A DNA stretch of 64,000 bases from Desulforapulum autotrophicum HRM2 (GCF_000020365.1 NC_012108.1:5420001-5484000); one strand, 5' to 3'. Counted from the stretch's first letter, positions 45,352 through 55,220 are shown. Numbers and translations are program-made. The notes: a model not told the origin generated them from the letters alone.

Positions 45352-47760
45352 ATGGTAAGAAAGATCAGAAAGGCTGCAGTGATCGGGTCAGGAATAATGG
45401 GTGGCGGAATCGCCGCCCTCCTTGCCGGTGCTGGAGTTAATGTACTGCTTTTGGACATTGTTCCGTTTGATTTAAAGGACGAAGAAAAAAGCGACCCAGC
45501 AGCAAGAAACAGAATCGTAAAGGCAGGCATGGACGCAGCCCTTGCCTCTGCACCATCGCTGTTCATGACCAAAAAAGACGCCGCACTCATCACCACGGGC
45601 AACCTTGAGGACGATTTTGACAAGCTTGCAGAATGCGACTGGATCGTTGAAGTGGTTGTGGAAAACCTGAAGATCAAACAGGCGCTATTTAAGAGGCTCG
45701 AAGCAATCAGAAAGCCTGATGCCATCATCAGTTCCAACACATCCGGTATTCCCCTCAAGGATATGTCAGCCGGTCTCTCCCCTGAGTTCAAACAGCACTT
45801 CATGGGAACCCATTTTTTCAACCCCGTCCGCTATATGCATCTCCTTGAGTTGATCCCTGGGGCTGAGACCCTTCCCGAAGTTCTGGCTTTTGTCGCCAAG
45901 TTTGGCGAAAAACACCTTGGCAAAGGAATTGTCTGGGCCAAGGATACCCCCAACTTTGTGGGTAACAGAATCGGTGTACAGGGTATTGGCAAGGTCATGC
46001 AGCTGATGGTTGAAGATGGCATGACCGTTCCCGAAGTGGATGCCATTTTTGGTCCGGCCCTTGGCCGACCCAAGACTGCCATTTTTAAGACAACAGACCT
46101 TGTTGGTCTTGACACCATGTCCCATGTCTGCCAGAACTCCTATGATCTCTGTGTTGATGACGAACAGCGAGACGCCTTTGTCGTTCCTGAGTATGTCAAA
46201 AAAATGCTTGAAAAGAAACTCCTCGGCAACAAGACCCGGGCAGGTTTTTACAAGACAGATCTGACGCCTGAGTGGAAAAAAATCAGAAAGGTGATCAACC
46301 CTGCCACCCTTGAGTATGAAGACCTTGTAAGACCTTCGTTCCCCTGCCTGGATGCAGCCAAGAAAAAAGCAACCCTTGCCGAAAAGATTGTCTGCGTTCT
46401 CACGGGCGATGATAAGGGCGCCAAGTTTGCCTGGAAAATGGCAGCCAACAGCTTCCAGTACGCAGCCAACCGGATTCCCGAGATTTCAGACACCATCATC
46501 GAAATCGACAACTCCATGAAATGGGGATACAACTTTGAGATGGGCCCCTTTGAAGTGTGGGACACCTACGGGGTGGAGGCCGCAGTTGAGAGAATGAAGA
46601 CTGAGAACCTTGAGGTTCCTGCCAATGTGATGGCCATGCTTGCCGCCGGCAACAAGAGCTTTTACAGGCTTGAAAAAGGCGTCAAAGAGTTCTACGACTT
46701 TGCCTCAGCATCCTATAAGGCCGTTCCCGTGAACAAGACCATGGTTTCCCTTGCCGCGGCAAAGGGCAACAACAAGACGGTTTTTGAAAACGGTTCAGCC
46801 AGCCTCATCGACATTGGTGACGGCGTATTCTGTATCGAGTTCCACACCAAGATGAACGCCATTAACGGTGAAATCGTTGACACCATTGACCAGTCCCTGG
46901 ACCATGTGGATGCCAATGGTGTCGGCCTGGTCATCGGCAACGAGGCAGGCGGAATGCCCGGTGCATTTTCCGCGGGCGCCGATCTTGCCTTTGTGTCCAA
47001 ACTCTGCCACGACAAAAAATACGCTGAAATGGACGCCTTCCTTAAAAAGGCCCAGGATGGTATCCAGAGAACCAAATATGCCCCCTTCCCCGTGGTTGCC
47101 GCTCCCTATGGAATGGTACTTGGCGGCGGATGCGAGACTTGCCTGGGTGCCGACAGGATTGTGGCCCATGCGGAGCTTTTCATGGGACTTGTGGAAATCG
47201 GCGTTGGACTGCTTCCCGCAGGTGGCGGCTGCATGAACATCTGGAAAAAATTTGTCAGTGCCCTTCCCGCAGGAACGGCCAAGGACATGGATCTTGCAAA
47301 ATTGTTCATCCCAGCCTTCATGAACGTTGCCATGGCAAAGGTTTCCATGTCAGCGGCCCAGGCAAAGGGCAACGGCTACCTGGGACTTGCCGACAGAATC
47401 GTATTCAACCGTGACAATCTCATTGGCGAAGCCAAGAAAGAAGTATTGAAAATGGTTGACGATGCCTATGCACCCCCTGCCAAACAACGTCTCCTTGTGA
47501 TGGGAAATGCCGGCCAGGGCATGGTCAACGGCGAACTATTCAACCTGCTCTGCGGCAAAATGATGAGCGAGTATGATGCCTTCCTTGCCAAACGTATCGC
47601 CTATGTCATGAGCGGCGGTGATGTCAACAAAAACACCATGGTTGATGAGGAAGCAATCCTCAAACTTGAACGTGAGGCTTTTGTGGACTTTTCAAAAGAG
47701 GAAAAGACTGTGGCAAGAATCGACCACATGCTGAAAACCGGTAAACCGCTCAGAAACTAA
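45352..47760 (+). CDS. fadN: FadN-type 3-hydroxyacyl-CoA dehydrogenase/enoyl-CoA hydratase
   Basis: An 802-residue bifunctional beta-oxidation enzyme, ATG after CAGGAGGGA. The dehydrogenase half comes first: a Rossmann fold AAVIGSGIMGGGIAALLAGAG, SSNTSGIP, and GTHFFNPVRYMHLLELIPG with the catalytic His. The crotonase half is at the C-terminus: FSAGADLAFV and GMVLGGGCETCLGADRIVAH. This order and length match Bacillus FadN rather than FadB, which has the hydratase first. It catalyses hydration of enoyl-CoA and NAD-linked oxidation of hydroxyacyl-CoA. It is followed by its thiolase, 12 bases away. Confidence 0.94.
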   Translation: MVRKIRKAAVIGSGIMGGGIAALLAGAGVNVLLLDIVPFDLKDEEKSDPAARNRIVKAGMDAALASAPSLFMTKKDAALITTGNLEDDFDKLAECDWIVEVVVENLKIKQALFKRLEAIRKPDAIISSNTSGIPLKDMSAGLSPEFKQHFMGTHFFNPVRYMHLLELIPGAETLPEVLAFVAKFGEKHLGKGIVWAKDTPNFVGNRIGVQGIGKVMQLMVEDGMTVPEVDAIFGPALGRPKTAIFKTTDLVGLDTMSHVCQNSYDLCVDDEQRDAFVVPEYVKKMLEKKLLGNKTRAGFYKTDLTPEWKKIRKVINPATLEYEDLVRPSFPCLDAAKKKATLAEKIVCVLTGDDKGAKFAWKMAANSFQYAANRIPEISDTIIEIDNSMKWGYNFEMGPFEVWDTYGVEAAVERMKTENLEVPANVMAMLAAGNKSFYRLEKGVKEFYDFASASYKAVPVNKTMVSLAAAKGNNKTVFENGSASLIDIGDGVFCIEFHTKMNAINGEIVDTIDQSLDHVDANGVGLVIGNEAGGMPGAFSAGADLAFVSKLCHDKKYAEMDAFLKKAQDGIQRTKYAPFPVVAAPYGMVLGGGCETCLGADRIVAHAELFMGLVEIGVGLLPAGGGCMNIWKKFVSALPAGTAKDMDLAKLFIPAFMNVAMAKVSMSAAQAKGNGYLGLADRIVFNRDNLIGEAKKEVLKMVDDAYAPPAKQRLLVMGNAGQGMVNGELFNLLCGKMMSEYDAFLAKRIAYVMSGGDVNKNTMVDEEAILKLEREAFVDFSKEEKTVARIDHMLKTGKPLRN

Positions 47761-47772
47761 AGGAGAAATCAG

Positions 47773-48951
47773 ATGAAAGATGCATATATAGTACAATCAA
47801 TCAGAACCCCGGGCTGCAAGCAGAGGAGGGGTCATTTCAAGGAGACCCGGCCCGAGGAGCTGATTTCATTTATCCTCAGGACCCTTGTTGAGAAAACAGA
47901 CGGCGTCACCCCCGACGACATTGAAGATGTCATGTGCGGGTGCTCGTTTCCAGAAGCAGAGCAGGGGCTCAACATCGGCAGAATCGGCGCAAAAATGGCC
48001 GGTTTTCCCGACAAGACTTCGGGTGCCACAGTCAACCGTTTCTGCTCGTCGGGTCTTGAGGGCATTGCCCTTGCATCTGCAAGGGTTTCCATGGGCTGGT
48101 CAGAGATAGTCATCGGCGCAGGGGTTGAGTCCATGACCTTTGTACCCATGGGCGGCAACGTACCCCGTCCCCATCCCGAATATTCAAAGACCGACCCTGA
48201 AATGTACACCTCTATGGGTATCACGGCCGAGAATGTGGCAAACCGCTACAAGATCTCCCGCCAGGAGCAGGATGAATTTGCCTCTAAATCCCAGGCAAAG
48301 GCCGCACGGGCAAGGGACAACGGACTGTTCACCGAACTCATTCCCACCCCTGCCTACCGGTATGTGGAGCAGGCTGACAAGACCTACAAAAAAGAGCAAT
48401 TCATCGTGGATGCCGACGACGGTATCCGGGAGTCCACACCCGAGAGTCTTGGTAAACTTCGCACGGTGTTTGCCGTAAACGGAAGCGTCACGGCCGGTAA
48501 CTCCTCCCAGACCACGGACGGTGCTGCTGCCTCCCTGATCGTGTCCAAGGAAAAATGCGAAGAACTCGGCCTCAAACCCATTGGAAGGCTCATCTCCTAC
48601 GCAACCGTGGGCTGCCGGGCTGACGAAATGGGCGTGGGTCCCAGATACGCCATTCCAAAGGTGCTTGAACAGGCCAATATGACCGTGGACGACATGGACA
48701 TCTTTGAAATCAACGAAGCATTTGCCTCCCAGGCCATCTACTGCATCCGGGAATTGGGCATTAAAAAATACATGGACAAGATCAACATCCATGGTGGTGC
48801 CATTGCCCTGGGTCATCCCCTGGGATGCACAGGTGCCAAATTGACCGCAACCTGCCTTGCCAACCTTAAGGAAGTCAAGGGTCGCTACGGTATTGTTTCC
48901 ATGTGCATTGGCGGCGGTATGGGTGCTGCTGGAATTTTTGAGAGATTCTAA
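47773..48951 (+). CDS. fadA: Acetyl-CoA acyltransferase (3-ketoacyl-CoA thiolase)
   Basis: A 392-residue thiolase with an AGGAG ribosome site. NRFCSSGLEGIALA holds the acyl-enzyme Cys. The C-terminal NEAFASQA, GGAIALGHPLGCTGA and CIGGGMG supply the catalytic His and second Cys. It cleaves the 3-ketoacyl-CoA made by FadN, completing one beta-oxidation turn. It can also run in reverse. It shares the operon and the operator candidate with fadN, and a strong terminator follows. Confidence 0.96.
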   Translation: MKDAYIVQSIRTPGCKQRRGHFKETRPEELISFILRTLVEKTDGVTPDDIEDVMCGCSFPEAEQGLNIGRIGAKMAGFPDKTSGATVNRFCSSGLEGIALASARVSMGWSEIVIGAGVESMTFVPMGGNVPRPHPEYSKTDPEMYTSMGITAENVANRYKISRQEQDEFASKSQAKAARARDNGLFTELIPTPAYRYVEQADKTYKKEQFIVDADDGIRESTPESLGKLRTVFAVNGSVTAGNSSQTTDGAAASLIVSKEKCEELGLKPIGRLISYATVGCRADEMGVGPRYAIPKVLEQANMTVDDMDIFEINEAFASQAIYCIRELGIKKYMDKINIHGGAIALGHPLGCTGAKLTATCLANLKEVKGRYGIVSMCIGGGMGAAGIFERF

Positions 48952-48983
48952 TCTCCCGGACAAAGGTGTTTAACAATTAAACA

Positions 48984-49017
48984 AGAGGCTGTTCCCGCAA
49001 GGGAGCAGCCTCTTTTT
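48984..49017 (+). terminator. Strong rho-independent terminator of fadNA
   Basis: AGAGGCTGTTCCC (48984-48996) pairs with GGGAGCAGCCTCT (49001-49013), with one T-G pair and a GCAA loop, then TTTTGCTT follows. Confidence 0.88.
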
Positions 49018-49090
49018 GCTTGACGATCCGTCACAAACCCTCAATACTTGAAAATATCGATTCCCACCCATGACCGGGAGATCCGTTCCC

Positions 49091-49753
49091 ATGATCAAAG
49101 GTATTTTCACCTTTCTCGTATTTTTCATGATGACAGCCCCATGCATGGGGGACATTTACCTGTGGACCGACACCAAAGGCATACGGCACTTCAGCAATGT
49201 TACCCCCCCATCATCGGCCGCCACCCGGAAAACCATCGAAGAAAAAACCAGCCATCCCAGGGTTGCCATTGACGTTCCACAAGGTCCTCTGTTTAAGGTG
49301 CTGGCCGTATATGACGGGGATTCAATCAAGGTTCAGGGGACGGGTAAAGCATCAGACAAAGGATCGGCCCTCACCTTCATGGTCAGACTGGTCGGCATTG
49401 ATGCCCCTGAAACAAGTTATAGACGACGGCCAGGCCAGCCCTTCAGCCAGGAGGCACGACAGATGCTTTCAAACCTTGTGGCAGGCAAAACAATCACCCT
49501 CAAGTGCTATGGCATGGACACCTATAACCGCCAACTTGCCGAAGTTTTTGCAGACGGGATCAACGTAAATATGGCACTCCTTACAGCTGGAATGGCTGAG
49601 CGTTACAGGGGGTATCTTGTCAAAGGACTTGACCCGGAACCATACAGACGTGCCGAGGCTGCTGCAAAAAAGGCATACAGGGGTGTCTGGGGCCTTGGCG
49701 GCAACTACCAAAGCCCCAGATCCTGGAGAAAACAACACCCCAGAAAAAAATAG
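49091..49753 (+). CDS. Secreted staphylococcal-type nuclease, DUF4124 N-terminus
   Basis: A 220-residue protein; the start at 49091 follows GGGAG and begins a signal peptide (FTFLVFFMMTAPCMG). Residues about 18-40 (DIYLWTDTKGIRHFSN) are a DUF4124 motif. About 65-205 is a thermonuclease-type OB-fold domain with DGDSIKV, VRLVGIDAPETS (catalytic Arg and Asp) and DTYNRQLAEVFADG. It is a periplasmic or surface nuclease that cuts DNA or RNA with calcium. It ends 2 bases from the convergent FNT gene. Confidence 0.9.
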   Translation: MIKGIFTFLVFFMMTAPCMGDIYLWTDTKGIRHFSNVTPPSSAATRKTIEEKTSHPRVAIDVPQGPLFKVLAVYDGDSIKVQGTGKASDKGSALTFMVRLVGIDAPETSYRRRPGQPFSQEARQMLSNLVAGKTITLKCYGMDTYNRQLAEVFADGINVNMALLTAGMAERYRGYLVKGLDPEPYRRAEAAAKKAYRGVWGLGGNYQSPRSWRKQHPRKK

Positions 49754-49755
49754 CC

Positions 49756-50547
49756 TTATTCTGTAACCCTGTGTTCATACACATACCAGTATAAAAAACC
49801 GACAAAGAAACTTCCCCCCACAATGTTTCCCAGGGTAACGGGTATCAGGTTAACAACAAAAAATTGAGTCCAGGTAACCTGGGCACCCTGAAAAATACCC
49901 AGGGGGATAAAAAACATATTTGCAATGGAATGCTCAAACCCCAGGGCCACAAAGGCCATAATGGGAAACCAGATGCCCAGAATTTTTCCTGTTACATCAT
50001 CGGATGCCACGGCCAGCCAGATGGAAAGACACACCAGCCAGTTACACCCGATCCCCCTTAGGAACAACACCCAGAAACTGGCCGCCACCTTGCTTTCTGC
50101 CACGGCCAGAGTAAATCCCAGCCAGGGCTCGGGTGCGACCAGGTGGGTCTGGTAAGCAAGAAAGTATGCCACAAAAAGCGCCCCCAGAAGGTTCCCGCAA
50201 TAGGAAAGAAAAAGGTTCCTGAGCCATAAAATCCAGGAAATTTTTCGGGAAAGAACCCCTGGGATGCTGACGGCCGTGTTGCCCGTAAAAAGTTCAGCCC
50301 CGGCAATCACAACCAGCATGAGTCCCACTGGGAAGACGGCCCCGAAAATAAAACTCTGGAGCCCAGGATTCGCAGCCTTGATCCCAGGCAGGCCCCCTCC
50401 GACCTTAATGGCGAGCAACCCCCCAAAGGCGATGAATGCACCGGCCATGAACCCCATGATCAAGGTCTTGTCAAACCCCATTTTAACCTTTGTCAAACCG
50501 GCAATGTTCACAGCTCTGACCACTTCACTGGGAGATCTATAAACCAT
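49756..50547 (-). CDS. Formate/nitrite transporter (FNT family)
   Basis: A 263-residue channel with six helices. The family segments are MGFMAGAFIAFGG, GAELFTGNTAV, and GFEHSIANMFFIPLG with the central-pore His. It forms pentamers that carry small anions such as formate, nitrite or hydrosulfide. In this setting, formate or hydrosulfide is plausible, but residues do not decide. It is a single gene. Confidence 0.94.
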   Translation of the reverse strand: MVYRSPSEVVRAVNIAGLTKVKMGFDKTLIMGFMAGAFIAFGGLLAIKVGGGLPGIKAANPGLQSFIFGAVFPVGLMLVVIAGAELFTGNTAVSIPGVLSRKISWILWLRNLFLSYCGNLLGALFVAYFLAYQTHLVAPEPWLGFTLAVAESKVAASFWVLFLRGIGCNWLVCLSIWLAVASDDVTGKILGIWFPIMAFVALGFEHSIANMFFIPLGIFQGAQVTWTQFFVVNLIPVTLGNIVGGSFFVGFLYWYVYEHRVTE

Positions 50548-50744
50548 TTATTTTCTCCAGCTTTTTAACAGTTATCACATTTCCCAGCATTGTTGCTGGA
50601 AGAGCAACTGTTGTATTTTCAATTTTTACAAATTAGCTTTGCAAAAACAGCACCATGGCGTAAAAAAAGGTTAGGGTTTACACCGGAATAGATTTAAGGT
50701 TAAATTAACAATCTATATTTTAACTTTATATCTAAGGAACAGAA

Positions 50745-51662
50745 GTGCCAATTGGAACCGATGGACATACAGTGAAGGATTCAACCTGTGACGGGCAACT
50801 TTTGTTTTCCAATGAACTGCTTCAAACAATATTTAATTCCCTGTCAGCCCATATCGCCATTCTTGATGAAAGCGGTACCATCCTTGAAACCAATGCCGCC
50901 TGGAAAAACTTTTCCCTAGCCAATGGCCTTCCAGAAGACTTCGATTTTAGACAGATGAACTATCTGAACGTGTGTGAAACGGCATCGGGCGAAAACGTTG
51001 AGGAGTCCCGAGCCGTTGCCCAGGGCATCAGAGCGGTCATGCACGGTGAAATAACTGAGTTTCTCCACGATTATCCATGTCACTCTCCCGAGGGTCCCCG
51101 CTGGTTCTACATGCGCGTTGTTTTAATGCACAAAAACGGCCCCAAACGGGTGATTGTCTCCCATGAAGATATCACCCAGCTAAAGCTTACCCAGGAGGCA
51201 TTGACCGAAAATCAACATCATCTTAATGATAAGAATCAAAGCCTTAAAGAGGCAAACGTAGCCCTCAAGGTGCTGCTTCACCAGAGAGAACAGGACAAGG
51301 CGGACATGGAAAAAAAATTCCTCGTTAATGTAAAAACCTTGATCATGCCCTATATCGATAAGCTCAAACAGGAACGACTCAATGAAAGACAGAGCACCCT
51401 GGTCAATATTGTAGGAGATCATTTAACTGACATTATTTCACCCATGGTGCAAAATTTCTCCAACGCCGGTGTGATGCTAACCCCCCAGGAGATGCAGGTC
51501 GCATCTTTGGTCAAAGACGGCAAAACCACCGCTGAAATAGCCGAAATCCTTTTTGTTGCAGAGGCAACCGTCAGTTTTCACCGAAAGAATCTACGCAACA
51601 AGCTTGGTATCAGAAACAGACAGGCCAATCTCAGGTCTTTTTTATTGTCCATGTCACAATGA
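50745..51662 (+). CDS. PAS-LuxR family transcriptional regulator
   Basis: A 305-residue cytoplasmic protein with a GTG start and AAGGAAC upstream. A PAS domain covers about 25-150 (IFNSLSAHIAILDESGTILE, then FLHDYPCHSPEGPRWFYMRV). A long helical linker follows (150-230, QALTENQHHLNDKNQSLKEA), and a LuxR-type helix-turn-helix ends it (LTPQEMQVASLVKDGKTTAE, RKNLRNKLGI). It probably senses a small molecule or redox state. Targets are unknown. The next gene starts about 100 bases later and may be one. Confidence 0.9.
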   Translation: MPIGTDGHTVKDSTCDGQLLFSNELLQTIFNSLSAHIAILDESGTILETNAAWKNFSLANGLPEDFDFRQMNYLNVCETASGENVEESRAVAQGIRAVMHGEITEFLHDYPCHSPEGPRWFYMRVVLMHKNGPKRVIVSHEDITQLKLTQEALTENQHHLNDKNQSLKEANVALKVLLHQREQDKADMEKKFLVNVKTLIMPYIDKLKQERLNERQSTLVNIVGDHLTDIISPMVQNFSNAGVMLTPQEMQVASLVKDGKTTAEIAEILFVAEATVSFHRKNLRNKLGIRNRQANLRSFLLSMSQ

Positions 51663-51761
51663 TGGTTTTACCCCCCCACAAGCCCCCCTATCACCCCCTG
51701 TTGTAAAAACCGTCATTCGGTCATACCTTTTCATTGAATCCCCAAGACAAAGGAGTAAAAC

Positions 51762-52976
51762 ATGAAAACCATGACCCTCTGTGACAACGCTTACGACACA
51801 ATGGATTTCTCCATTGACATTACCTGGGAACGACACGGTATCCATCATAGGGAGAGCTATTTTGCAGACCACATGAACTGCTGGCGGGACATTTTTCCCG
51901 GCAGCGTGTTAGAAGCAATTATGACGGCAGCCCCCGGTCAGACCATTGTTCGACCTATTCCTCCGGGCCACATCATACCCGATTACCGCCCGGACAAGGT
52001 ACTGACCCTGCCCCTTTCCCGGTTGAATAACTTTTCTTCCCTTGAAGTCCCTGACCTTGGCCGGTTTTACCCCCAGGGCATAATATCTGGGCTCCCAGGG
52101 GTCTTCAGTGACAACCTCATCCCCTTTCGATGCATCGGTTTGTACCAGGACCTGGCGACCGTTGACCTGAACCATCCCATGGCAGGAATTCCCATGGAGG
52201 TGACCATGACGGTGCATACCCGCTCTCCGGGCTCCGGTGAGCGGGGTGGAAGCTGCACGGACTGGATTGACCTTGCCCTGACAGGACCGGGAATGCAGTC
52301 CCGCCACGACCTTATCCCCACCCGTTTTTCCAGTACAAACCGGTTTCACCGGAAAGATGCCAGGCCTGATCCTCTTTTTTACGAAACAGACCGGTTTGTT
52401 CACCACATTGATCAGACTGCACGCAAAAATCTGTCAAAGCTGTACGCAACCCTGATCCGACCCGGAGATGCTGTACTGGATCTCATGGCTAGCTGGGAAT
52501 CCCACATCCCCGAAGAACTTTCCTGTTCAAGGGTCCACGGCATCGGCCTTAATGCCAATGAACTCAGGCAAAATCCAAGACTTACCGGATATGGGGTACA
52601 GGATCTCAATATCGATCCCATCCTGTTGTTTGACGATCACACCTTTGACGCAGTAATCTGTTCACTGTCCGTGGAGTACCTGACAGACCCTGTGACCGTG
52701 TTCAATCAGGTGGCCCGGGTGCTCAAACCCGGCGGCACATTTGCCCTGTCGTTTTCAAACCGCTGGTTTCCTGAAAAGGCCGTCAACGTCTGGACAGATC
52801 TCCATGATTTTGAACGCATGGGCCTGGTCCTGGAGTATTTTTTTGAATCCAACCGATACACGGCACTTTCAACAGTTTCCCTGCGGGGCTATCCAAGGCC
52901 GGAACACGACGATTATTCTTCAACATTAAAATTGTCAGATCCCCTCTATGTCGTCGTGGGGAAAACCAGGCGATAA
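51762..52976 (+). CDS. FKBP-like plus class I SAM methyltransferase fusion
   Basis: A 404-residue protein with AAAGGAG upstream. Residues about 85-155 resemble the C-terminal part of SlyD-type FKBP domains (RFYPQGIISGL..., then VDLNHPMAGIPMEVTMTVH, which matches the VDGNHxLAG motif). About 210-400 is a class I methyltransferase: AVLDLMASWESHIP is motif I in a modified form, without the GxGxG run, FDAVICSLSVEYL motif II-III, and VLKPGGTFALSFSNRWFPEKA after it. The substrate is unknown. The FKBP-like part may be a docking or folding module. Confidence 0.8.
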   Translation: MKTMTLCDNAYDTMDFSIDITWERHGIHHRESYFADHMNCWRDIFPGSVLEAIMTAAPGQTIVRPIPPGHIIPDYRPDKVLTLPLSRLNNFSSLEVPDLGRFYPQGIISGLPGVFSDNLIPFRCIGLYQDLATVDLNHPMAGIPMEVTMTVHTRSPGSGERGGSCTDWIDLALTGPGMQSRHDLIPTRFSSTNRFHRKDARPDPLFYETDRFVHHIDQTARKNLSKLYATLIRPGDAVLDLMASWESHIPEELSCSRVHGIGLNANELRQNPRLTGYGVQDLNIDPILLFDDHTFDAVICSLSVEYLTDPVTVFNQVARVLKPGGTFALSFSNRWFPEKAVNVWTDLHDFERMGLVLEYFFESNRYTALSTVSLRGYPRPEHDDYSSTLKLSDPLYVVVGKTRR

Positions 52977-53181
52977 GATTTTTTCTGTGGTCATTTTACA
53001 CTTTGTAAAAAAAATTGACACAGGAAATGGGATAGATTCTCTCACTGTGACGATTTCAGGACCATCTTCCAAGGCACGAATTATGCTGTTAATCTGGATA
53101 ACAGTCATTGTCTGACAGGGATCTCGTTCCCGGGGCACATGGCTGTGTATGGTTCAAATCCTAACCAAAGGAGGATAGGTT

Positions 53182-53643
53182 ATGTTTGATTTACTTTCCA
53201 AGGGTAAAAGGCATGGTAAGGATGTGGTCAGTTTCAAAAGTGAACTCGACAATCTGTTCAACAATTTCTTTGAATTGGACACACCCATGCGTCGTTTTTT
53301 CAGCGATGAGGACTGGACTCCCCGGGTGGATATACACGAGGGTGATAAGGAGATCACGGTAAAGGCCGACCTGCCCGGATGCGAAGCAAAAGACATCAAC
53401 GCCAGTCTTGACGGAAGGCTTCTAACCTTAAAAGGTGAAAAGCAACAGGAAAAAGACGAAAAAAAAGGCACTTTTCGCAGCATAGAACGAAGCTACGGGT
53501 ATTTCAGCCGCACCATTTCACTACCTGCAGAGGTGGACCCTGATACCATTAATGCCTCATACAAGAAAGGGGTTCTAACCCTTGTCCTCAAAAAAACCAA
53601 GGAAGAGAGCTCCGGGAAAAAAATTGAAATCAAAACCAGCTGA
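53182..53643 (+). CDS. hsp20: Small heat-shock protein Hsp20
   Basis: A 153-residue alpha-crystallin-type chaperone with GGAGGA upstream. Its N-terminus has the typical flexible acidic start. About 45-140 is the alpha-crystallin domain: WTPRVDIHEGDKEITVKADL, LKGEKQQEKDEKKGTF, GYFSRTISLPAEVDPDTINA, and GVLTLVLKK. The expected C-terminal IXI motif appears as KIEIK. It holds unfolded proteins. No clear sigma32 promoter or ROSE element was recognised upstream. Confidence 0.95.
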   Translation: MFDLLSKGKRHGKDVVSFKSELDNLFNNFFELDTPMRRFFSDEDWTPRVDIHEGDKEITVKADLPGCEAKDINASLDGRLLTLKGEKQQEKDEKKGTFRSIERSYGYFSRTISLPAEVDPDTINASYKKGVLTLVLKKTKEESSGKKIEIKTS

Positions 53644-53654
53644 TCAGCTGTAAA

Positions 53655-53689
53655 TTCCGGTGGCAGGGCCTGGCTCCCAGCCACCGGAA
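53655..53689 (+). terminator. Hairpin after hsp20
   Basis: TTCCGGTGGC (53655-53664) pairs exactly with GCCACCGGAA (53680-53689) across a 15-base loop. Only AC-AAAA follows and no T-run, so it may be a transcript-stabilising or partial terminator. The 200 bases to 53899 show nothing else. Confidence 0.5.
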
Positions 53690-53899
53690 CAAAAGACCTT
53701 AATCACACCGCTGACACTATTTTTTTTACAGAACGCCCCTGTTTTTTTGCCATGGCCATCATCTGGTCAACAAATGGTGGCCCCCCATAGTTTTTCTCAA
53801 TCCATATGGTTTTATTGAATCAGATTATGAATTTGATTCCCCCCATGATTTCCATTAGAAATAAGTCCAATCCATAATCGTAAATCAAAGGAAACTAAT

Positions 53900-55177
53900 A
53901 TGAGTGAAGAACATGTGTCCATGTGGAAGCATTTAGGCCTGAATCTGACGGCCCATGATGCTCTGCTGAAGGTTCTTGGAGACGCCTATACAGATATCTA
54001 TCTTGCCCAGAAACAACGGCCCGATGGAATGGCCTACTTTGATTTTGTGATGTCCGAGGTGCATGGCCTCAGGATCAAAGAACTTTTAGATGAAAAAGAA
54101 CAGGGCCGCAAAATAATCGGTTCCTATTGCGTGTTTGTGCCCGAAGAGATTACGCTTGCGGCCAATGCAACCCTTGTGGGACTCTGTTCCGGGGCTGACT
54201 TTGCAATGGAGGAGGTGGAAAAATATCTGCCGAGAAACACCTGCGCCCTGATCAAATCCGCCCTTGGGTTCAAGCTCGGCAAGGTCTGTCCCTACCTTGA
54301 AAGTGCCGACATGGTGGTGGGCGAAAACACCTGTGACGGCAAAAAAAAGGCCTATGAATCCCTGGGGCCACTCCTAGACAACCTTTACGTCATGGATCTT
54401 CCCCAGGTAAAATCCGACCAGGGCCGCACCCTTCTCCGGTCGGAATATGAAAGATTCAAGGTTGCCGTCCAGGACCTGACTTCGGTCACCATCACCCATG
54501 AATCTCTAAAAAAGGCAATCCAGACGGTCAATGCCAAACGAATGGCCCTCCACCGCCTGGCCCGGCTCAGAAAGGCGGATCCCGTTCCCATTTCCGGACT
54601 TGACGCACTTCTGGCAAACCAGGTCTCGTTTTATGACAACCCGGCAAGGTTCACTGAATCCCTCAATAAAATCTGTGACGAGCTGGAAAAAAGAATCGCA
54701 GCCAACCAGGGTGTGTCTCCGAAAAAGAACCCCAGGATTCTCATGGCAGGATGCCCCATGGCCGTGCCCAACTGGAAACTGCCCTGGATTGTTGAGACCT
54801 CGGGTGCCGTAATCGTGGGAGAAGAGTCCTGCGTGGGTGAACGCGGTATTCGAAATCTCACGGACGATACCGGCACCACCGTGGATGAACTCATGGACGC
54901 TATCACGGATCGCTACTTCAAGGTGGATTGTGCCATTTTCACCCCCAACAGCGACCGGCTGAACCATATCGAGGAGATGGCAAAGGATTACCAGGCGGAC
55001 GGCGTCATCCACTATGGGCTCCAGTTCTGTCAACCCTATACCATGGAGGCGATCCCCGTTGAAAATGCCCTTGATACAAAGGGTATTCCCAGCCTGCGAA
55101 TTGAGACCGACTATGGAATGGAGGATGCCGGGCAGTTAAAAACACGGATAGAGGCATTCATCGAGATGCTCAAGTAG
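53900..55177 (+). CDS. Double-cubane-cluster anaerobic reductase (BcrC/HgdB family)
   Basis: A 425-residue protein with AAAGGAAAC upstream. It is in the 2-hydroxyacyl-CoA dehydratase/benzoyl-CoA reductase superfamily. Conserved cysteines appear in GSYCVFVPEE, GKVCPYLES, ENTCDGKKKAYE, AGCPMAVP, and GEESCVGERG. Single-subunit members of this length bind a double-cubane [8Fe-9S] cluster and reduce small molecules when an ATP-driven activator supplies electrons. No activator gene lies next to it. The substrate is unknown. Confidence 0.85.
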   Translation: MSEEHVSMWKHLGLNLTAHDALLKVLGDAYTDIYLAQKQRPDGMAYFDFVMSEVHGLRIKELLDEKEQGRKIIGSYCVFVPEEITLAANATLVGLCSGADFAMEEVEKYLPRNTCALIKSALGFKLGKVCPYLESADMVVGENTCDGKKKAYESLGPLLDNLYVMDLPQVKSDQGRTLLRSEYERFKVAVQDLTSVTITHESLKKAIQTVNAKRMALHRLARLRKADPVPISGLDALLANQVSFYDNPARFTESLNKICDELEKRIAANQGVSPKKNPRILMAGCPMAVPNWKLPWIVETSGAVIVGEESCVGERGIRNLTDDTGTTVDELMDAITDRYFKVDCAIFTPNSDRLNHIEEMAKDYQADGVIHYGLQFCQPYTMEAIPVENALDTKGIPSLRIETDYGMEDAGQLKTRIEAFIEMLK

Positions 55178-55220
55178 GGTAGAACAGGGAGAGGCAGTCT
55201 CCACCTGATTCACGGTGATT

